Source: Nitrospirota bacterium (GTDB taxonomy: Bacteria > Nitrospirota > Nitrospiria > Nitrospirales > Nitrospiraceae). Taken from it: 19,894 bases of DNA. Location of the stretch: contig JACRQB010000124.1 in the NCBI GenBank assembly GCA_016222925.1, forward strand, positions 1 through 19,894. The letters run 5' to 3'. This document shows, in pieces, positions 6,164-14,394 of the stretch (its first letter is position 1; every line of letters starts with the position of its first letter). Under the pieces are notes generated by a model. It had not been told where the DNA came from, ran no database searches, and was given only the letters and a program-made list of their open reading frames with translations. The translations under genes and the position numbers were made by a program.

Positions 6164-9100
6164 GATTCCAATACCGTGTGCTGCGTAATAATAGAAGCCG
6201 CTGCGCAATCGGCTGACCTACCAATACTAGGCATGTGTCCCAGGGCGGTGCCGAGACACTCGAACAGCAGCGACCGGCGAATCGGTCTCGTCAGGTACGC
6301 GTCGAGACCAGCCTCCTGCGCTGCTTGGGCATCTCCACGTTGACCACCCGATGTCAGAAGCACCAGGCGCGTGGCCCTGATCGCCTGATCTGACTTGATC
6401 TGCTGGGCTAATTCCAGCCCATTCATGCCAGGCATGTGCAAATCCAAAATGGCTAAATCAAACGGCGCACGACGAGCAACCGCCTGACGCAGACATTGCA
6501 AGGCCAGCTCCCCATTCTCGACACTTTGGCACGTGACATCTGCTCCGGTGAGATAGCGCTCAAGAACCCTCCGATTCGTGGCATGATCATCCACGATCAG
6601 AATGTTCCGGCCTTTGAGCACCACTTGAGACGGAGGAACCTGCTGGGCACCTTCCGGTTGAAGCTGAAAAGGCACGGTAATCCAAAAAACACTGCCGACA
6701 CCAACCGTGCTGTCTACACCGATTCGCCCACCAAGCAATTCCACAAGCTTTTTGCAGATGGCCAGTCCGAGACCAGTGCCGCCGTATTTCCTTGTGGTGG
6801 ACCCGTCTGCTTGCGTGAAGGGTTGAAAGAGTTTGGCCTGTTGTTCTGACGCGATACCGATTCCGGTATCTGACACTTCAATTCGGAACCACTGACGCGG
6901 TGGAGTCAAGATTGTCGATGTCGGACGCTCATGCTCTTCTGAAATACTGATCGTCACAATGATTTCGCCCTGTTCAGTAAATTTAATGGCATTCCCGACC
7001 AAATTCACCATAATTTGGCGCAGACGACCAGGGTCACCTCGCAGCAGTGTGGGCAGACCTGCTTGCACAAGAGAGGTGAGTTCCAGACTCTTGGCATTGG
7101 CCTGTTCTCCAAGGAGACCAAGGGTATCCTCCACCGTCGTGTGAAGGTCGAAGTTGACGTGCTCCAGGTCAAGCTTCCCAGCTTCGATTTTGGAGAAATC
7201 AAGGATCTCGTTAATGATATCCAACAGGTGTTCGCCGGACAGCCTGACAGTCTCTGCATATTCGCGCTGCTCCGGGGTTAATGAAGTATCCAGTAGGAGT
7301 CCGGCCATGCCGATGACCCCGTTCATCGGGGTTCGGATCTCATGGCTCATTGTGGACAGGAACTCTGCCTTGGCCTTCACAGCCTCTACCGCTTTATCTC
7401 TGGCCTCTTCGAGATCCTTGTTCTTTTGTTCCAAATCCTGTGCAGCCTGTGTCAGCTTGACCTCTGCCAACTTGCGCTCCGTAATATCGGTCATCGTGCC
7501 CATCATGCGGAAGGGACGACCCTGCTCATCCCATGCCACGACTTTCCCGCGCATCGCAAACCATTTCCATTCGCCGGTCCGGTGGCGGACACGGTGTTCA
7601 ACCATATAGCCGGCGCTTTCCCCTTCCAGGTGACGGTTCAGTGCCTGCTCGACCCATGGGCGATCGTCCTCATGAACGCGACTTTTCCAATCGAAGACAT
7701 TGTTCAGGGGAATGTCCTGGTCTTCTAGTCCTAAGAAACGAATCCAACTGGGACTGTAGAACGCCTGCAGTGTCGTGAGGTTCCAGTCCCACAGGCCGTC
7801 TGTGGCGACATCGAGTGTGAGCCGGAGGCGGACCTCGCTAGCTTGGAGCGCTTCTTCAGCCTGCTTGCGGGCGGTGATGTCCTCCATAATGCCACGTAGT
7901 TTCGTGACCCGTCCATTCTCAATGAGCACGGCTACGAGATCTCGAATCCAGACGGTGCGGCCGTCGGCGGCCAGCATGCGGTATTCGAAGGTGTGTGCGC
8001 GATGGTTGCAAACCTCTTCCAGACAGTACTGCGGCGCCCAGTTCCGATCCTCGGGATGCATGTGGTCCACCCAGAAGGTCGGCGAAGAAAGCCATTGGTC
8101 GACCGGATAGCCGAGGATGGCCTCGGCTTGCCGGCTCATGAAGGTAAACTGCGTCGTCGAGGCGTCGGCTTCCCACACCATGCCGTTGACCGAATTGATC
8201 AGGTCTTTATAGCGGTGCACGATTTGTTCGAGAGCTTCCTGTGTCCGCTTACGTTCGGTGATGTCGCGGACAAAGGCACAGTGAAATTCTTGTCCCTCAT
8301 AAGCGAGGAAACTGACTCGAATGTCGACCGGCACGAGCCGCCCATCCTTCGCGCGATGGTTGGTTTCGATCGATAGCGTCTTGTTTCGCCGCGTCTCCTC
8401 CCAGAAGCCCGGCCACATGGAAGCGGGAAAGTCCGGATTGAGGTCGTGGACCGTCATACAGAGAAGTTCTTCTCTTGAGTAGCCCACCATGAGGCTCGCG
8501 GCCTCATTCACATAGAGAATCTTGGCCTGAGGATCGATCCAGTAAACTGCATCGACCGCCTGTTCCATGACAAATTGGCTTTGACGCAACCGCTCCTCCA
8601 CCAGCTCACGCGCGCAGAACTGACTGAGCTGATCCGCCACGGCTTGGAAGGTGGTCAGAAGCGATGGATCTGTCGGCAAGATCTCGTGATGGAAAAATTC
8701 CAGCACTGCGTAAACGTGATCGGCCAATCTGACCGGAAAGGCTGCAGCAGCGTGGAAGCCTGCCTGCTCAGCCAGCGCGGCTCGTGGGAAATTCTGATCG
8801 TGAGTGACGTCTGAAATCCACTCCGGTTTCGCGCTCGCCCACACCCGACCAGGAAGCCCAACACCCATGGAAAACGTCATCTCGCGGCTCGCAGTACCAT
8901 ACTCGTTTCTTGCGATGAGAGGCGCAGTCCATACCGAATGACAGCGCAGGTGTTGAGCCGATTCGTCCACGACCCAGAATAGCCCCTCCTCCCACCCCAA
9001 TGTCTCGCAGACCGGTTTCAGGATTGCCGAAATCGCATTGTCTAATCCGGATACACTGACCAAGATATCGGCAACCTCATGCTGGAGGGTCAGCCGTTGT

Positions 9101-9522
9101 TCGAGTTGCTTCCGCTCAGTAATATCCGTGTGGCTCCCGATGATACGGAGAGGCGTGCCGTCCTTTGCCCGCGAGAGGATGTGCCCTCGTACAAACGCCC
9201 ATTTGTATGACCCATCCTTGCACAGGATCCGACAGTCAGTCTCACACCGGAGATTCCCGCCCTGGATCAATCGCTGAAGAGCGGCCTGAGCCTTCGACCG
9301 ATCATCCGAGTGGATCAGAACACACCATTCGTCGAAGCTGTTTCCAACGTCACCCTCCGCATAGCCGAACAACGCGTTCCACTCATTTGAGCGCACCACC
9401 CTGTTCGCGGTAACATCCCATTCCCAGACACCAATACCAATATCTTTAAGAGCGAGTGCCCAGTACTCGTTATTGAGACGTAACGTCCGTTCAGCTGCTG
9501 TGTCAGCGTTTGAATCAGTCAT
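6124..9522 (-). CDS. PAS/GAF multi-sensor hybrid histidine kinase, last receiver domain truncated by frameshift
   Basis: A 1132-residue soluble kinase with no membrane spans. PAS/PAC 1 spans about 18-140 (ends ITERK), GAF 148-305, PAS 2 312-428, PAS 3 437-555 and PAS 4 563-685. A coiled linker leads to HisKA with H727 (TMSHEIRTP), then HATPase with N844, DTGIGI (885-890) and GGTGLGLAI (914-922), and REC1 (973-1090) with D978/D979 and D1027. The usual KP lysine of REC1 is arginine (LTRP, R1079). A second REC should follow ITQHTVLE (1112-1119), but the frame reads 13 spurious residues to TGA 6124-6126, while the remaining half-domain lies in another frame (5909-6163). About 55-60 codons of REC2, including its aspartate, are missing. 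The kinase core and REC1 look functional; relay to REC2 does not. The ATG at 9520-9522 has a weak Shine-Dalgarno. Cytosolic signals such as redox state are plausible but unproven. Confidence 0.9.
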   Translation of the reverse strand: MTDSNADTAAERTLRLNNEYWALALKDIGIGVWEWDVTANRVVRSNEWNALFGYAEGDVGNSFDEWCVLIHSDDRSKAQAALQRLIQGGNLRCETDCRILCKDGSYKWAFVRGHILSRAKDGTPLRIIGSHTDITERKQLEQRLTLQHEVADILVSVSGLDNAISAILKPVCETLGWEEGLFWVVDESAQHLRCHSVWTAPLIARNEYGTASREMTFSMGVGLPGRVWASAKPEWISDVTHDQNFPRAALAEQAGFHAAAAFPVRLADHVYAVLEFFHHEILPTDPSLLTTFQAVADQLSQFCARELVEERLRQSQFVMEQAVDAVYWIDPQAKILYVNEAASLMVGYSREELLCMTVHDLNPDFPASMWPGFWEETRRNKTLSIETNHRAKDGRLVPVDIRVSFLAYEGQEFHCAFVRDITERKRTQEALEQIVHRYKDLINSVNGMVWEADASTTQFTFMSRQAEAILGYPVDQWLSSPTFWVDHMHPEDRNWAPQYCLEEVCNHRAHTFEYRMLAADGRTVWIRDLVAVLIENGRVTKLRGIMEDITARKQAEEALQASEVRLRLTLDVATDGLWDWNLTTLQAFYSPSWIRFLGLEDQDIPLNNVFDWKSRVHEDDRPWVEQALNRHLEGESAGYMVEHRVRHRTGEWKWFAMRGKVVAWDEQGRPFRMMGTMTDITERKLAEVKLTQAAQDLEQKNKDLEEARDKAVEAVKAKAEFLSTMSHEIRTPMNGVIGMAGLLLDTSLTPEQREYAETVRLSGEHLLDIINEILDFSKIEAGKLDLEHVNFDLHTTVEDTLGLLGEQANAKSLELTSLVQAGLPTLLRGDPGRLRQIMVNLVGNAIKFTEQGEIIVTISISEEHERPTSTILTPPRQWFRIEVSDTGIGIASEQQAKLFQPFTQADGSTTRKYGGTGLGLAICKKLVELLGGRIGVDSTVGVGSVFWITVPFQLQPEGAQQVPPSQVVLKGRNILIVDDHATNRRVLERYLTGADVTCQSVENGELALQCLRQAVARRAPFDLAILDLHMPGMNGLELAQQIKSDQAIRATRLVLLTSGGQRGDAQAAQEAGLDAYLTRPIRRSLLFECLGTALGHMPSIGRSADCAAASIITQHTVLESRCRKWMGLKRQG

Positions 9523-9933
9523 GAGGACACCGGATGTGGTAGGAAACGCTCACTATATTGTTGGCGGTCTTCCGAGGAGTGTTGAAACAGGCAGGAGCGG
9601 TCTCGATTCCGGAATGAGTCTGCGCTCATGCGTCGCTCCCTGGATCCTCTGCCTGGCGATGCTGAGCCTTATCCGACTCACACCGACCGGCAGAGACCTG
9701 AGCGGCACAGAATTGGCCAAACATACCATCGCCTGTCTTTCAGACTCGATGGTGCTCTTCTCTGCTCCGTCGTTATATCGGTAGGCGAACTACAGATCTT
9801 GAGAAAATGTAGCAGGGAGGGTCCTGCAGCTCTCCCAAAAGACACCCATCGTGCAGCAGTCTTCGCCGACGCCCCTATCCATATGGTCACCTTCGATCAC
9901 AAGAGCGATCGGTCGTATACCAGGTAGGACTTC
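9523..9933. other. Intergenic region upstream of the kinase pair and downstream of ettA
   Basis: No convincing gene is seen on either strand. The open frames here lack codon bias, start signals and recognisable motifs. The minus-strand promoter for the kinases should lie here; a TATAGT-like -10 near 9551-9556 exists but has no good -35 partner. Near 9927-9938, TAGGACTTCCTA gives a 5 bp stem, too weak to call a terminator for ettA. Confidence 0.4.
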
Positions 9934-11088
9934 CTAGCGGGTCAGTTTACGGTATCGAATCCGATGCGGTTGATCGGCATCTTTACCCAAGCGCCTCTTC
10001 CGATCCGCTTCGTAGTCGCTGTAATTGCCTTCGAACCAGACCACCTTACTGTCGCCTTCAAAGGCAAGAATGTGGGTGGCGAGGCGGTCGAGGAACCAGC
10101 GGTCGTGGCTGCTGATGACGGCGCAGCCGGCGAAATTCTCCAGCCCTTCCTCAAGCGCGCGCAAGGTATTCACGTCCAGATCGTTCGTCGGTTCGTCGAG
10201 GATAATCAGATTTGCGCCTTCTTTCAGCATGCGCGCGAGATGGACCCGATTGCGCTCTCCACCTGAAAGATCCTTGACCTTCTTCTGCTGATCCGTCCCG
10301 GCGAAGTTGAAGCGGGCGCAGTAGCCGCGGGCATTGACCTCCGCCTTCCCGAGCTTGATTGTGTCCTGACCCTCCGAAATGATCTCATACACGGACTTGT
10401 TCCCGTCCAAGCTCCGATCTTGATCTACATAGCCGAGTTTGACCGTCTCACCGATCTTGATCGATCCGGCATCCGGCTTTTCCTTGCCGATAATCATCTT
10501 GAACATCGTCGTCTTGCCCGCGCCGTTCGGCCCGACCACCCCGACGATGCCGCCCTTGGGCAGGTTGAAATTGACCTTCTCGTAGAGCACATTGTCGCCG
10601 AAGGCTTTGCTGATGCCGTTGGCTTCAATGACGACATCGCCGAGCCGAGGTCCGGGCGGAATATAGATCTCCAAATCATCCGCCACCTGGTCCTGCTTCT
10701 GATTGACCAGTTCTTCATAGCGATTCAACCGCGCCTTACCCTTGGATTGTCGCGCCTTCGGCGACATCCGGATCCATTCCAACTCGTGTTCGAGGGTTTT
10801 CTTGCGCTTGGACTCCGCCTTTTCCTCTTTCTCCAGTCGGTCCTTCTTCTGCTCCAACCAAGAGGTGTAATTTCCTTGGAACGGAATCCCATGGCCTCGA
10901 TCCAACTCCAGAATCCACCCGGCCACATTGTCCAGAAAATACCGGTCGTGGGTCACAGCAATGACCGTACCCTTGTACTGTTGCAGATGCTGTTCGAGCC
11001 ACTGCACGGATTCCGCATCCAAATGGTTTGTCGGCTCGTCGAGTAACAGAATATCCGGCTCTTGGATCATCAAGCGGCAGAGCGCCAC
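9934..11088 (-). CDS. ettA: EttA-type ABC-F protein, C-terminal fragment after an internal TGA
   Basis: This is the larger part of an energy-dependent translational throttle A homologue, an ATPase that binds the ribosomal E site and gates early elongation according to ADP/ATP level. It opens with VALCRLMIQEP, just after the place where the first ABC signature should be. It keeps Walker B of domain 1 (ILLLDEPTNHLDAE), the EttA linker (KKDRLEKEE...SPKARQSKGKARL) and the diagnostic IPPGPRLGD. Domain 2 is complete: Walker A GPNGAGKTT, signature LSGGERNRVHLA, Walker B LIILDEPTNDLD and the H-loop SSHDRWFLDR. It shares the frame of the N-terminal piece at 11098-11526, separated by TGA and three codons. 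The GTG at 11086-11088 is merely the first usable codon, not a real start. Confidence 0.85.
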   Translation of the reverse strand: MALCRLMIQEPDILLLDEPTNHLDAESVQWLEQHLQQYKGTVIAVTHDRYFLDNVAGWILELDRGHGIPFQGNYTSWLEQKKDRLEKEEKAESKRKKTLEHELEWIRMSPKARQSKGKARLNRYEELVNQKQDQVADDLEIYIPPGPRLGDVVIEANGISKAFGDNVLYEKVNFNLPKGGIVGVVGPNGAGKTTMFKMIIGKEKPDAGSIKIGETVKLGYVDQDRSLDGNKSVYEIISEGQDTIKLGKAEVNARGYCARFNFAGTDQQKKVKDLSGGERNRVHLARMLKEGANLIILDEPTNDLDVNTLRALEEGLENFAGCAVISSHDRWFLDRLATHILAFEGDSKVVWFEGNYSDYEADRKRRLGKDADQPHRIRYRKLTR

Positions 11089-11097
11089 TCGACGCTT

Positions 11098-11526
11098 TCA
11101 GCCGTTGGCGGCTTCGATCTTCTCTTGCAGTTGGGCTTGCTTGTCGATCAGCTTTTCCATCTCATCGGGACCGACGTCGCCCATCTTATTGCTGACGGCT
11201 TCGTACTCATGCATCAGCGCGACCAGTTCGGCTTTCCCCTCTTCGACCACTTCCTTGACCGTCTTGTTCTGGTCCAGCTGGGGTTCCTGCTCCAGCAAGC
11301 CGACGCTGTAGCCTTTGGATCTCGTGATCTCGCCCGTATAGTTCGGATCGACACCCGCAATGATCTTGAGGAGCGAGCTCTTGCCTGAACCATTCAGACC
11401 CAGAACACCGATCTTCGCGCCGTAGTAGAAGCCAAGGTAGATCTCCCGCAGTACCTGCCGCTTCGGTGGATAGACCTTCCCGACATTGACCAGTGAAAAA
11501 ATAACCTGCTTATCGTTCGTTGCCAT
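11098..11526 (-). CDS. ettA: EttA-type ABC-F protein, N-terminal fragment ending at an internal TGA
   Basis: The 142 residues begin MATNDKQVIFSLVNVGKVYPPKR and carry Walker A GLNGSGKSS (43-51) and the Q-loop region LLEQEPQLDQN. They end EKIEAANG before TGA 11098-11100. In E. coli EttA about 29 residues (from after ..DG to ..LSGG) join this to ERRRVALCRL; here the next codons are directly KRRVALCRL. The in-frame deletion has removed the first ABC signature motif and fused TG and A into a stop. The two fragments total about 529 residues against about 555 for the family. The ATG at 11524-11526 follows AGGGGA at good spacing. If the deletion is real, neither ATP site can be properly completed and ettA is a pseudogene here. 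Confidence 0.85.
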   Translation of the reverse strand: MATNDKQVIFSLVNVGKVYPPKRQVLREIYLGFYYGAKIGVLGLNGSGKSSLLKIIAGVDPNYTGEITRSKGYSVGLLEQEPQLDQNKTVKEVVEEGKAELVALMHEYEAVSNKMGDVGPDEMEKLIDKQAQLQEKIEAANG

Positions 11527-11620
11527 ACGTTCCCCTATCTCACTAGTGATGTGCTGCTGAATTGAACCGAACCACTTCTATTCTATTTCTATTCCATCTA
11601 TGAATTGATGCAAGAGCCGC

Positions 11621-12427
11621 CTACAGCGAATGCAGGACTGGGAGTCCGGCGTTCGCCTGAGCGGCCAGGCCGGCCAAGCCGGCTCTGACCTCTGATTCGG
11701 TGCGCACAGGACTGGCAAATGCCACACGCCCGCCCTGCATCCGGCCAGGAGTGGTCAACCGAAGATGAAACCCGAGCCGATCCAGTGCCGTCACCGTTGA
11801 CTGTTGCGCGTCCGCCTGGCCTAACGCACGGGCCAACAGCAACAACGTCTCTGCGTGCTCGGTATTGAGCTCGCGAATCAGGTTTGAGGCTTCGTCCGCA
11901 AGCGGGTCCACGGATGCCGCCACGTAGTCAGCCGGTATCACCCAGCCCATAGCCCCGAACCCTCCGACAAAGTACATCTCCGTGATGGCCATGCGGAAGA
12001 AACCGAAATCTTGATAGTCCACCCAGTAGGACGCATTGGCATGGCGGTCCAGGTAGCATGCGCGAACCTCGGCGTTCTCCTCCTTCGGCACCTTGGTCAC
12101 AGAGCCCATCAACGTCACCCTGGCCGCCCCAAGTGGATCGACCCTGCTCTCAGGCGGAGTCACCAGTAAGCTGGCACGTGGATCGCCCAGGAGGTTTTGC
12201 GTGTGCATCGCCATCGTGCTGATCAGAAAGACCGGTTGCCCCTGAGCATCCAATCCGTAAGGCATCACCGACCCGAAGGGCCAGCCTGGCTGCTTGCGTG
12301 AGAGCGTGGAAAGACTGCCGGTCTGCTGCAAGTACACCAGCGTCTTGGCCCGCTCAGCATGGGATGGTTCAGGAACCTCAGGACCGTCTGAATCCGGCCC
12401 GCTGTTATGTTGTCGTGATGAGGACAT
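11621..12427 (-). CDS. HugZ-like PNPOx-fold protein with DUF2470 domain
   Basis: Residues ~25-175 form a pyridoxamine 5'-phosphate oxidase-like split-barrel (HAERAKTLVYLQQTGSLSTL, GWPFGSVMPYGLD, FLISTMAMHTQNLLGDPRAS, VTLMGSVTKV). Residues ~180-262 form a DUF2470 domain starting ELNTEHAETLLLLAR. This architecture is that of HugZ/HutZ-type haem-binding or haem-degrading proteins and of flavin-split-barrel proteins linked to tetrapyrroles. The exact substrate here is not known. I chose the ATG at 12425-12427 (268 residues). A longer GTG start at 12493 would add 22 residues that do not look like the family. The Shine-Dalgarno is weak. It reads toward ettA with about 94 nt between, so co-transcription is possible. 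Confidence 0.8.
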   Translation of the reverse strand: MSSSRQHNSGPDSDGPEVPEPSHAERAKTLVYLQQTGSLSTLSRKQPGWPFGSVMPYGLDAQGQPVFLISTMAMHTQNLLGDPRASLLVTPPESRVDPLGAARVTLMGSVTKVPKEENAEVRACYLDRHANASYWVDYQDFGFFRMAITEMYFVGGFGAMGWVIPADYVAASVDPLADEASNLIRELNTEHAETLLLLARALGQADAQQSTVTALDRLGFHLRLTTPGRMQGGRVAFASPVRTESEVRAGLAGLAAQANAGLPVLHSL

Positions 12428-12782
12428 GGCTGATCTCTTATCCGAGCAAGGAACCGAGAGATACCTTACTCTGGATCTGTCGAAGATTTCCACTCAGGGA
12501 GAAGTGGTGCAGGGAGTGGCGTTGCGCGCAGGCCTTTCCTTGTCGGTCTACACAGTTTCGTGTACCGTGTCTGTTCGTAAGAACTGGGCTCCTCGTAACT
12601 CAATAGGTAGGGAACGAAGAGTGCCGAGCACGAGTCAAAGTTAGCTTTGTACCAACTTTGAGACAGTTGGATCTTGCCAGGTAGGAGTTTGCCAAAGAAA
12701 ATGCTCTTTCAGTTCTGAATTAATGTATCCTGTCGGCGTAGGAGTCCGCATTGTAGGCACAGGGCTGATCCCAGGCACTGAT
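12428..12782. other. Divergent intergenic region between the HugZ-like gene and the sce7726 gene
   Basis: It should hold promoters for both flanking genes. No textbook -35/-10 pair stands out. A 7 bp inverted repeat lies at 12636-12660 (listed separately). No gene is supported here. Confidence 0.4.
12636..12660. promoter_or_regulatory. Inverted repeat CAAAGTT-N11-AACTTTG
   Basis: CAAAGTT (12636-12642) and AACTTTG (12654-12660) are a perfect 7 bp dyad, about 120 nt before the sce7726 start. It could be an operator for the island, or a hairpin. There is no following T-run on either strand, so a terminator is unlikely. Confidence 0.25.
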
Positions 12783-13367
12783 ATGAAAAGCATCGCCCTC
12801 GGCGACTCCGAGATTCGATCAGTTCTTCGGGCACGGCTTTCCCAAAAACATGGCCAACAGTCGCGTATAGTCATCATTGAGGAACTCGGGCTCTGCCGTG
12901 GGCAGGTAAGAGTCGACCTTTCAGTCGTCAACGGTCTGCTGCATGGATATGAAATCAAGTCTGATCGGGATAGTTTTCGTCGGTTACGCGGGCAGGTGGA
13001 ACTCTATGGGAAGGTGTTAGATCGAGCAACCCTGGTGGTGGGTGAGCGCCATTTGGATGAAGCACTTGATAACGTGCCAGAATGGTGGGGAATCTTACTC
13101 GCTCATCAATCGGCCAAGGGACTGCAGCTCAAAACCATGCGTTCACCACGCAGTAATCCTAAGAAAGATCCTCGCGCCTTGGTAGAGTTGTTGTGGCTCG
13201 ATGATGCTCTAGCATTGCTGGAGAAACGTGATGCCGCACGAGGCTTTCGGGGAAAAGCTCGGTGGATTGTTTGGGATCGAGTCTGCGAAATTTGCAGTCT
13301 CAACGAGATCGCAAGAGCTGTGAGAATACAACTCAAGGCCAGGGCAAAGAAGCGAGTGCCTGTGTAA
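12783..13367 (+). CDS. sce7726 family protein (predicted PD-(D/E)xK-like nuclease)
   Basis: The 194 residues match my memory of the sce7726 family closely: SEIRSVLRARL, VIIEELGLCRGQVRVDLSVV, LHGYEIKSDRD, LYGKVLDRATLVVG, PEWWGI and a C-terminal KARWIVWDRVCEI. The arrangement E33/E34, D45 and E57-x-K59 is a plausible PD-(D/E)xK nuclease active site; this is my inference, not an established activity. The family was named from Sorangium cellulosum, where sce7726 neighbours sce7725, a beta-protein-like gene. Here too the converging neighbour is a beta-family protein, and the two genes overlap by 35 bp at their 3' ends. I chose ATG 12783 because family members begin near SEIRSVLR; ATG 12723 would add 20 residues without support. 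Confidence 0.8.
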   Translation: MKSIALGDSEIRSVLRARLSQKHGQQSRIVIIEELGLCRGQVRVDLSVVNGLLHGYEIKSDRDSFRRLRGQVELYGKVLDRATLVVGERHLDEALDNVPEWWGILLAHQSAKGLQLKTMRSPRSNPKKDPRALVELLWLDDALALLEKRDAARGFRGKARWIVWDRVCEICSLNEIARAVRIQLKARAKKRVPV

Positions 13368-14391
13368 CCACTGAAAGATGATGGATAGTCCCCAGTTGGC
13401 GCCATACCCCAGCTGATCCAAACCTCGAAGCTCCATCTGCCGCCGCCTTCATCGCATGACAACCGTTGCAGTGATCTGATCCGCAAAAACTTGACTGGAA
13501 ATTCCTATAAACAAGTTTACGAGCCAGAGCAGGAAACTGCTCGCCAGCGCGAATAGCTTTAGTGCTCTCGCCCTTTATCAACAACCACTCATTTTCCAGG
13601 GTGTATCGAATAGCGGCAGATACCGGCATTATCCGAGGGTCAAATCCCTCAACACCTGCCGGATGCTGAATCACGCAGTCACTAAAAGTCGGAAGGCGAG
13701 GAATATTATTTCGCTCATGGTAAAGGTGTCGCTTCCATGCCAGCCAATCACCTCGCTCAGCAAGAGCATGTGAATTCTTGCCGACTCCTCTCATGCTCTT
13801 AGGAAAAGCGCAGGCCGAAATTGTGAACGTGCGCCACCCTTGATGATCAGGAACTTCAGCCATAAAGGCTTCGGCAAAAGCTGCGATGCCTTCGATGATA
13901 AGATCTTCGACAGCACCAAGGTCGACAATGAGATCCACCTTTCCCGGTGTGAGCCTGTGCTGGCTCAAGAAAGCATTAACTTTTGAGGCAAGGTCTCCTC
14001 GCTCAAACTCATCCCTTGTTAATCGTAATGCGATTCCGTTTATTTGGCGGTCAAGAGCTGGTGCTACGTCCGCTCTTCGAGATATTCCCGTTACTGGAGT
14101 GAAAGTAATGCCAGCGTCTGAGGCTCGCTGGAACGCAGCAACAGCACCTGCCTGTCCGTCCGGTGCAAGTTCACGCGCGTCAAGAAAACATCTAGAATAG
14201 GGTCTGACGCTTTCCGCAAGATTCGTGAAGGATGTTTCTAGATGAGCACTTAAAGTCTTGTGCTTCCTCTCAACAATCTCTAAAAATGGAATAATTCGTG
14301 ATTGGAGGACCGGGGAGAGACGTAGGAGCGCCGCCTTTTCTCCACGCTTAGCTTTGAGCACTGGCACATAATGATCTGGCCCAAAATTCAT
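13333..14391 (-). CDS. Beta family protein (Beta_protein/sce7725-like)
   Basis: A full-length 352-residue member of the beta protein family. The start is MNFGPDHYVPVLKAKRGEKAAL, followed by IIPFLEIVE at about 33-41. The middle has KVDLIVDLGAVED (151-163). The C-terminus has the cluster C303, C308, C311 (FCGSDHCNGCH), then VWRQLGTIHHL with H337/H338. The Cys/His pattern could bind a metal. The biochemical function of the family is unknown to me. It occurs in variable loci next to sce7726-type genes and was named from a phage protein. The ATG (14389-14391) follows the PIN gene's TAG by 3 nt, with GAGG 7 nt before it inside the PIN gene, so the two are translationally linked. It ends overlapping the sce7726 gene tail-to-tail. 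Confidence 0.8.
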   Translation of the reverse strand: MNFGPDHYVPVLKAKRGEKAALLRLSPVLQSRIIPFLEIVERKHKTLSAHLETSFTNLAESVRPYSRCFLDARELAPDGQAGAVAAFQRASDAGITFTPVTGISRRADVAPALDRQINGIALRLTRDEFERGDLASKVNAFLSQHRLTPGKVDLIVDLGAVEDLIIEGIAAFAEAFMAEVPDHQGWRTFTISACAFPKSMRGVGKNSHALAERGDWLAWKRHLYHERNNIPRLPTFSDCVIQHPAGVEGFDPRIMPVSAAIRYTLENEWLLIKGESTKAIRAGEQFPALARKLVYRNFQSSFCGSDHCNGCHAMKAAADGASRFGSAGVWRQLGTIHHLSVVTQALASLPWP

Positions 14392-14394
14392 GGC

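Noticed and set aside
9473..9784. 103-codon plus-strand frame upstream of the kinase
   Set aside because: Overlaps the kinase start in antisense, no motifs or Shine-Dalgarno, poor codon pattern.
11560..11600. CTATT-type short tandem repeats
   Set aside because: Only a few imperfect units; nothing beyond low-complexity intergenic sequence.
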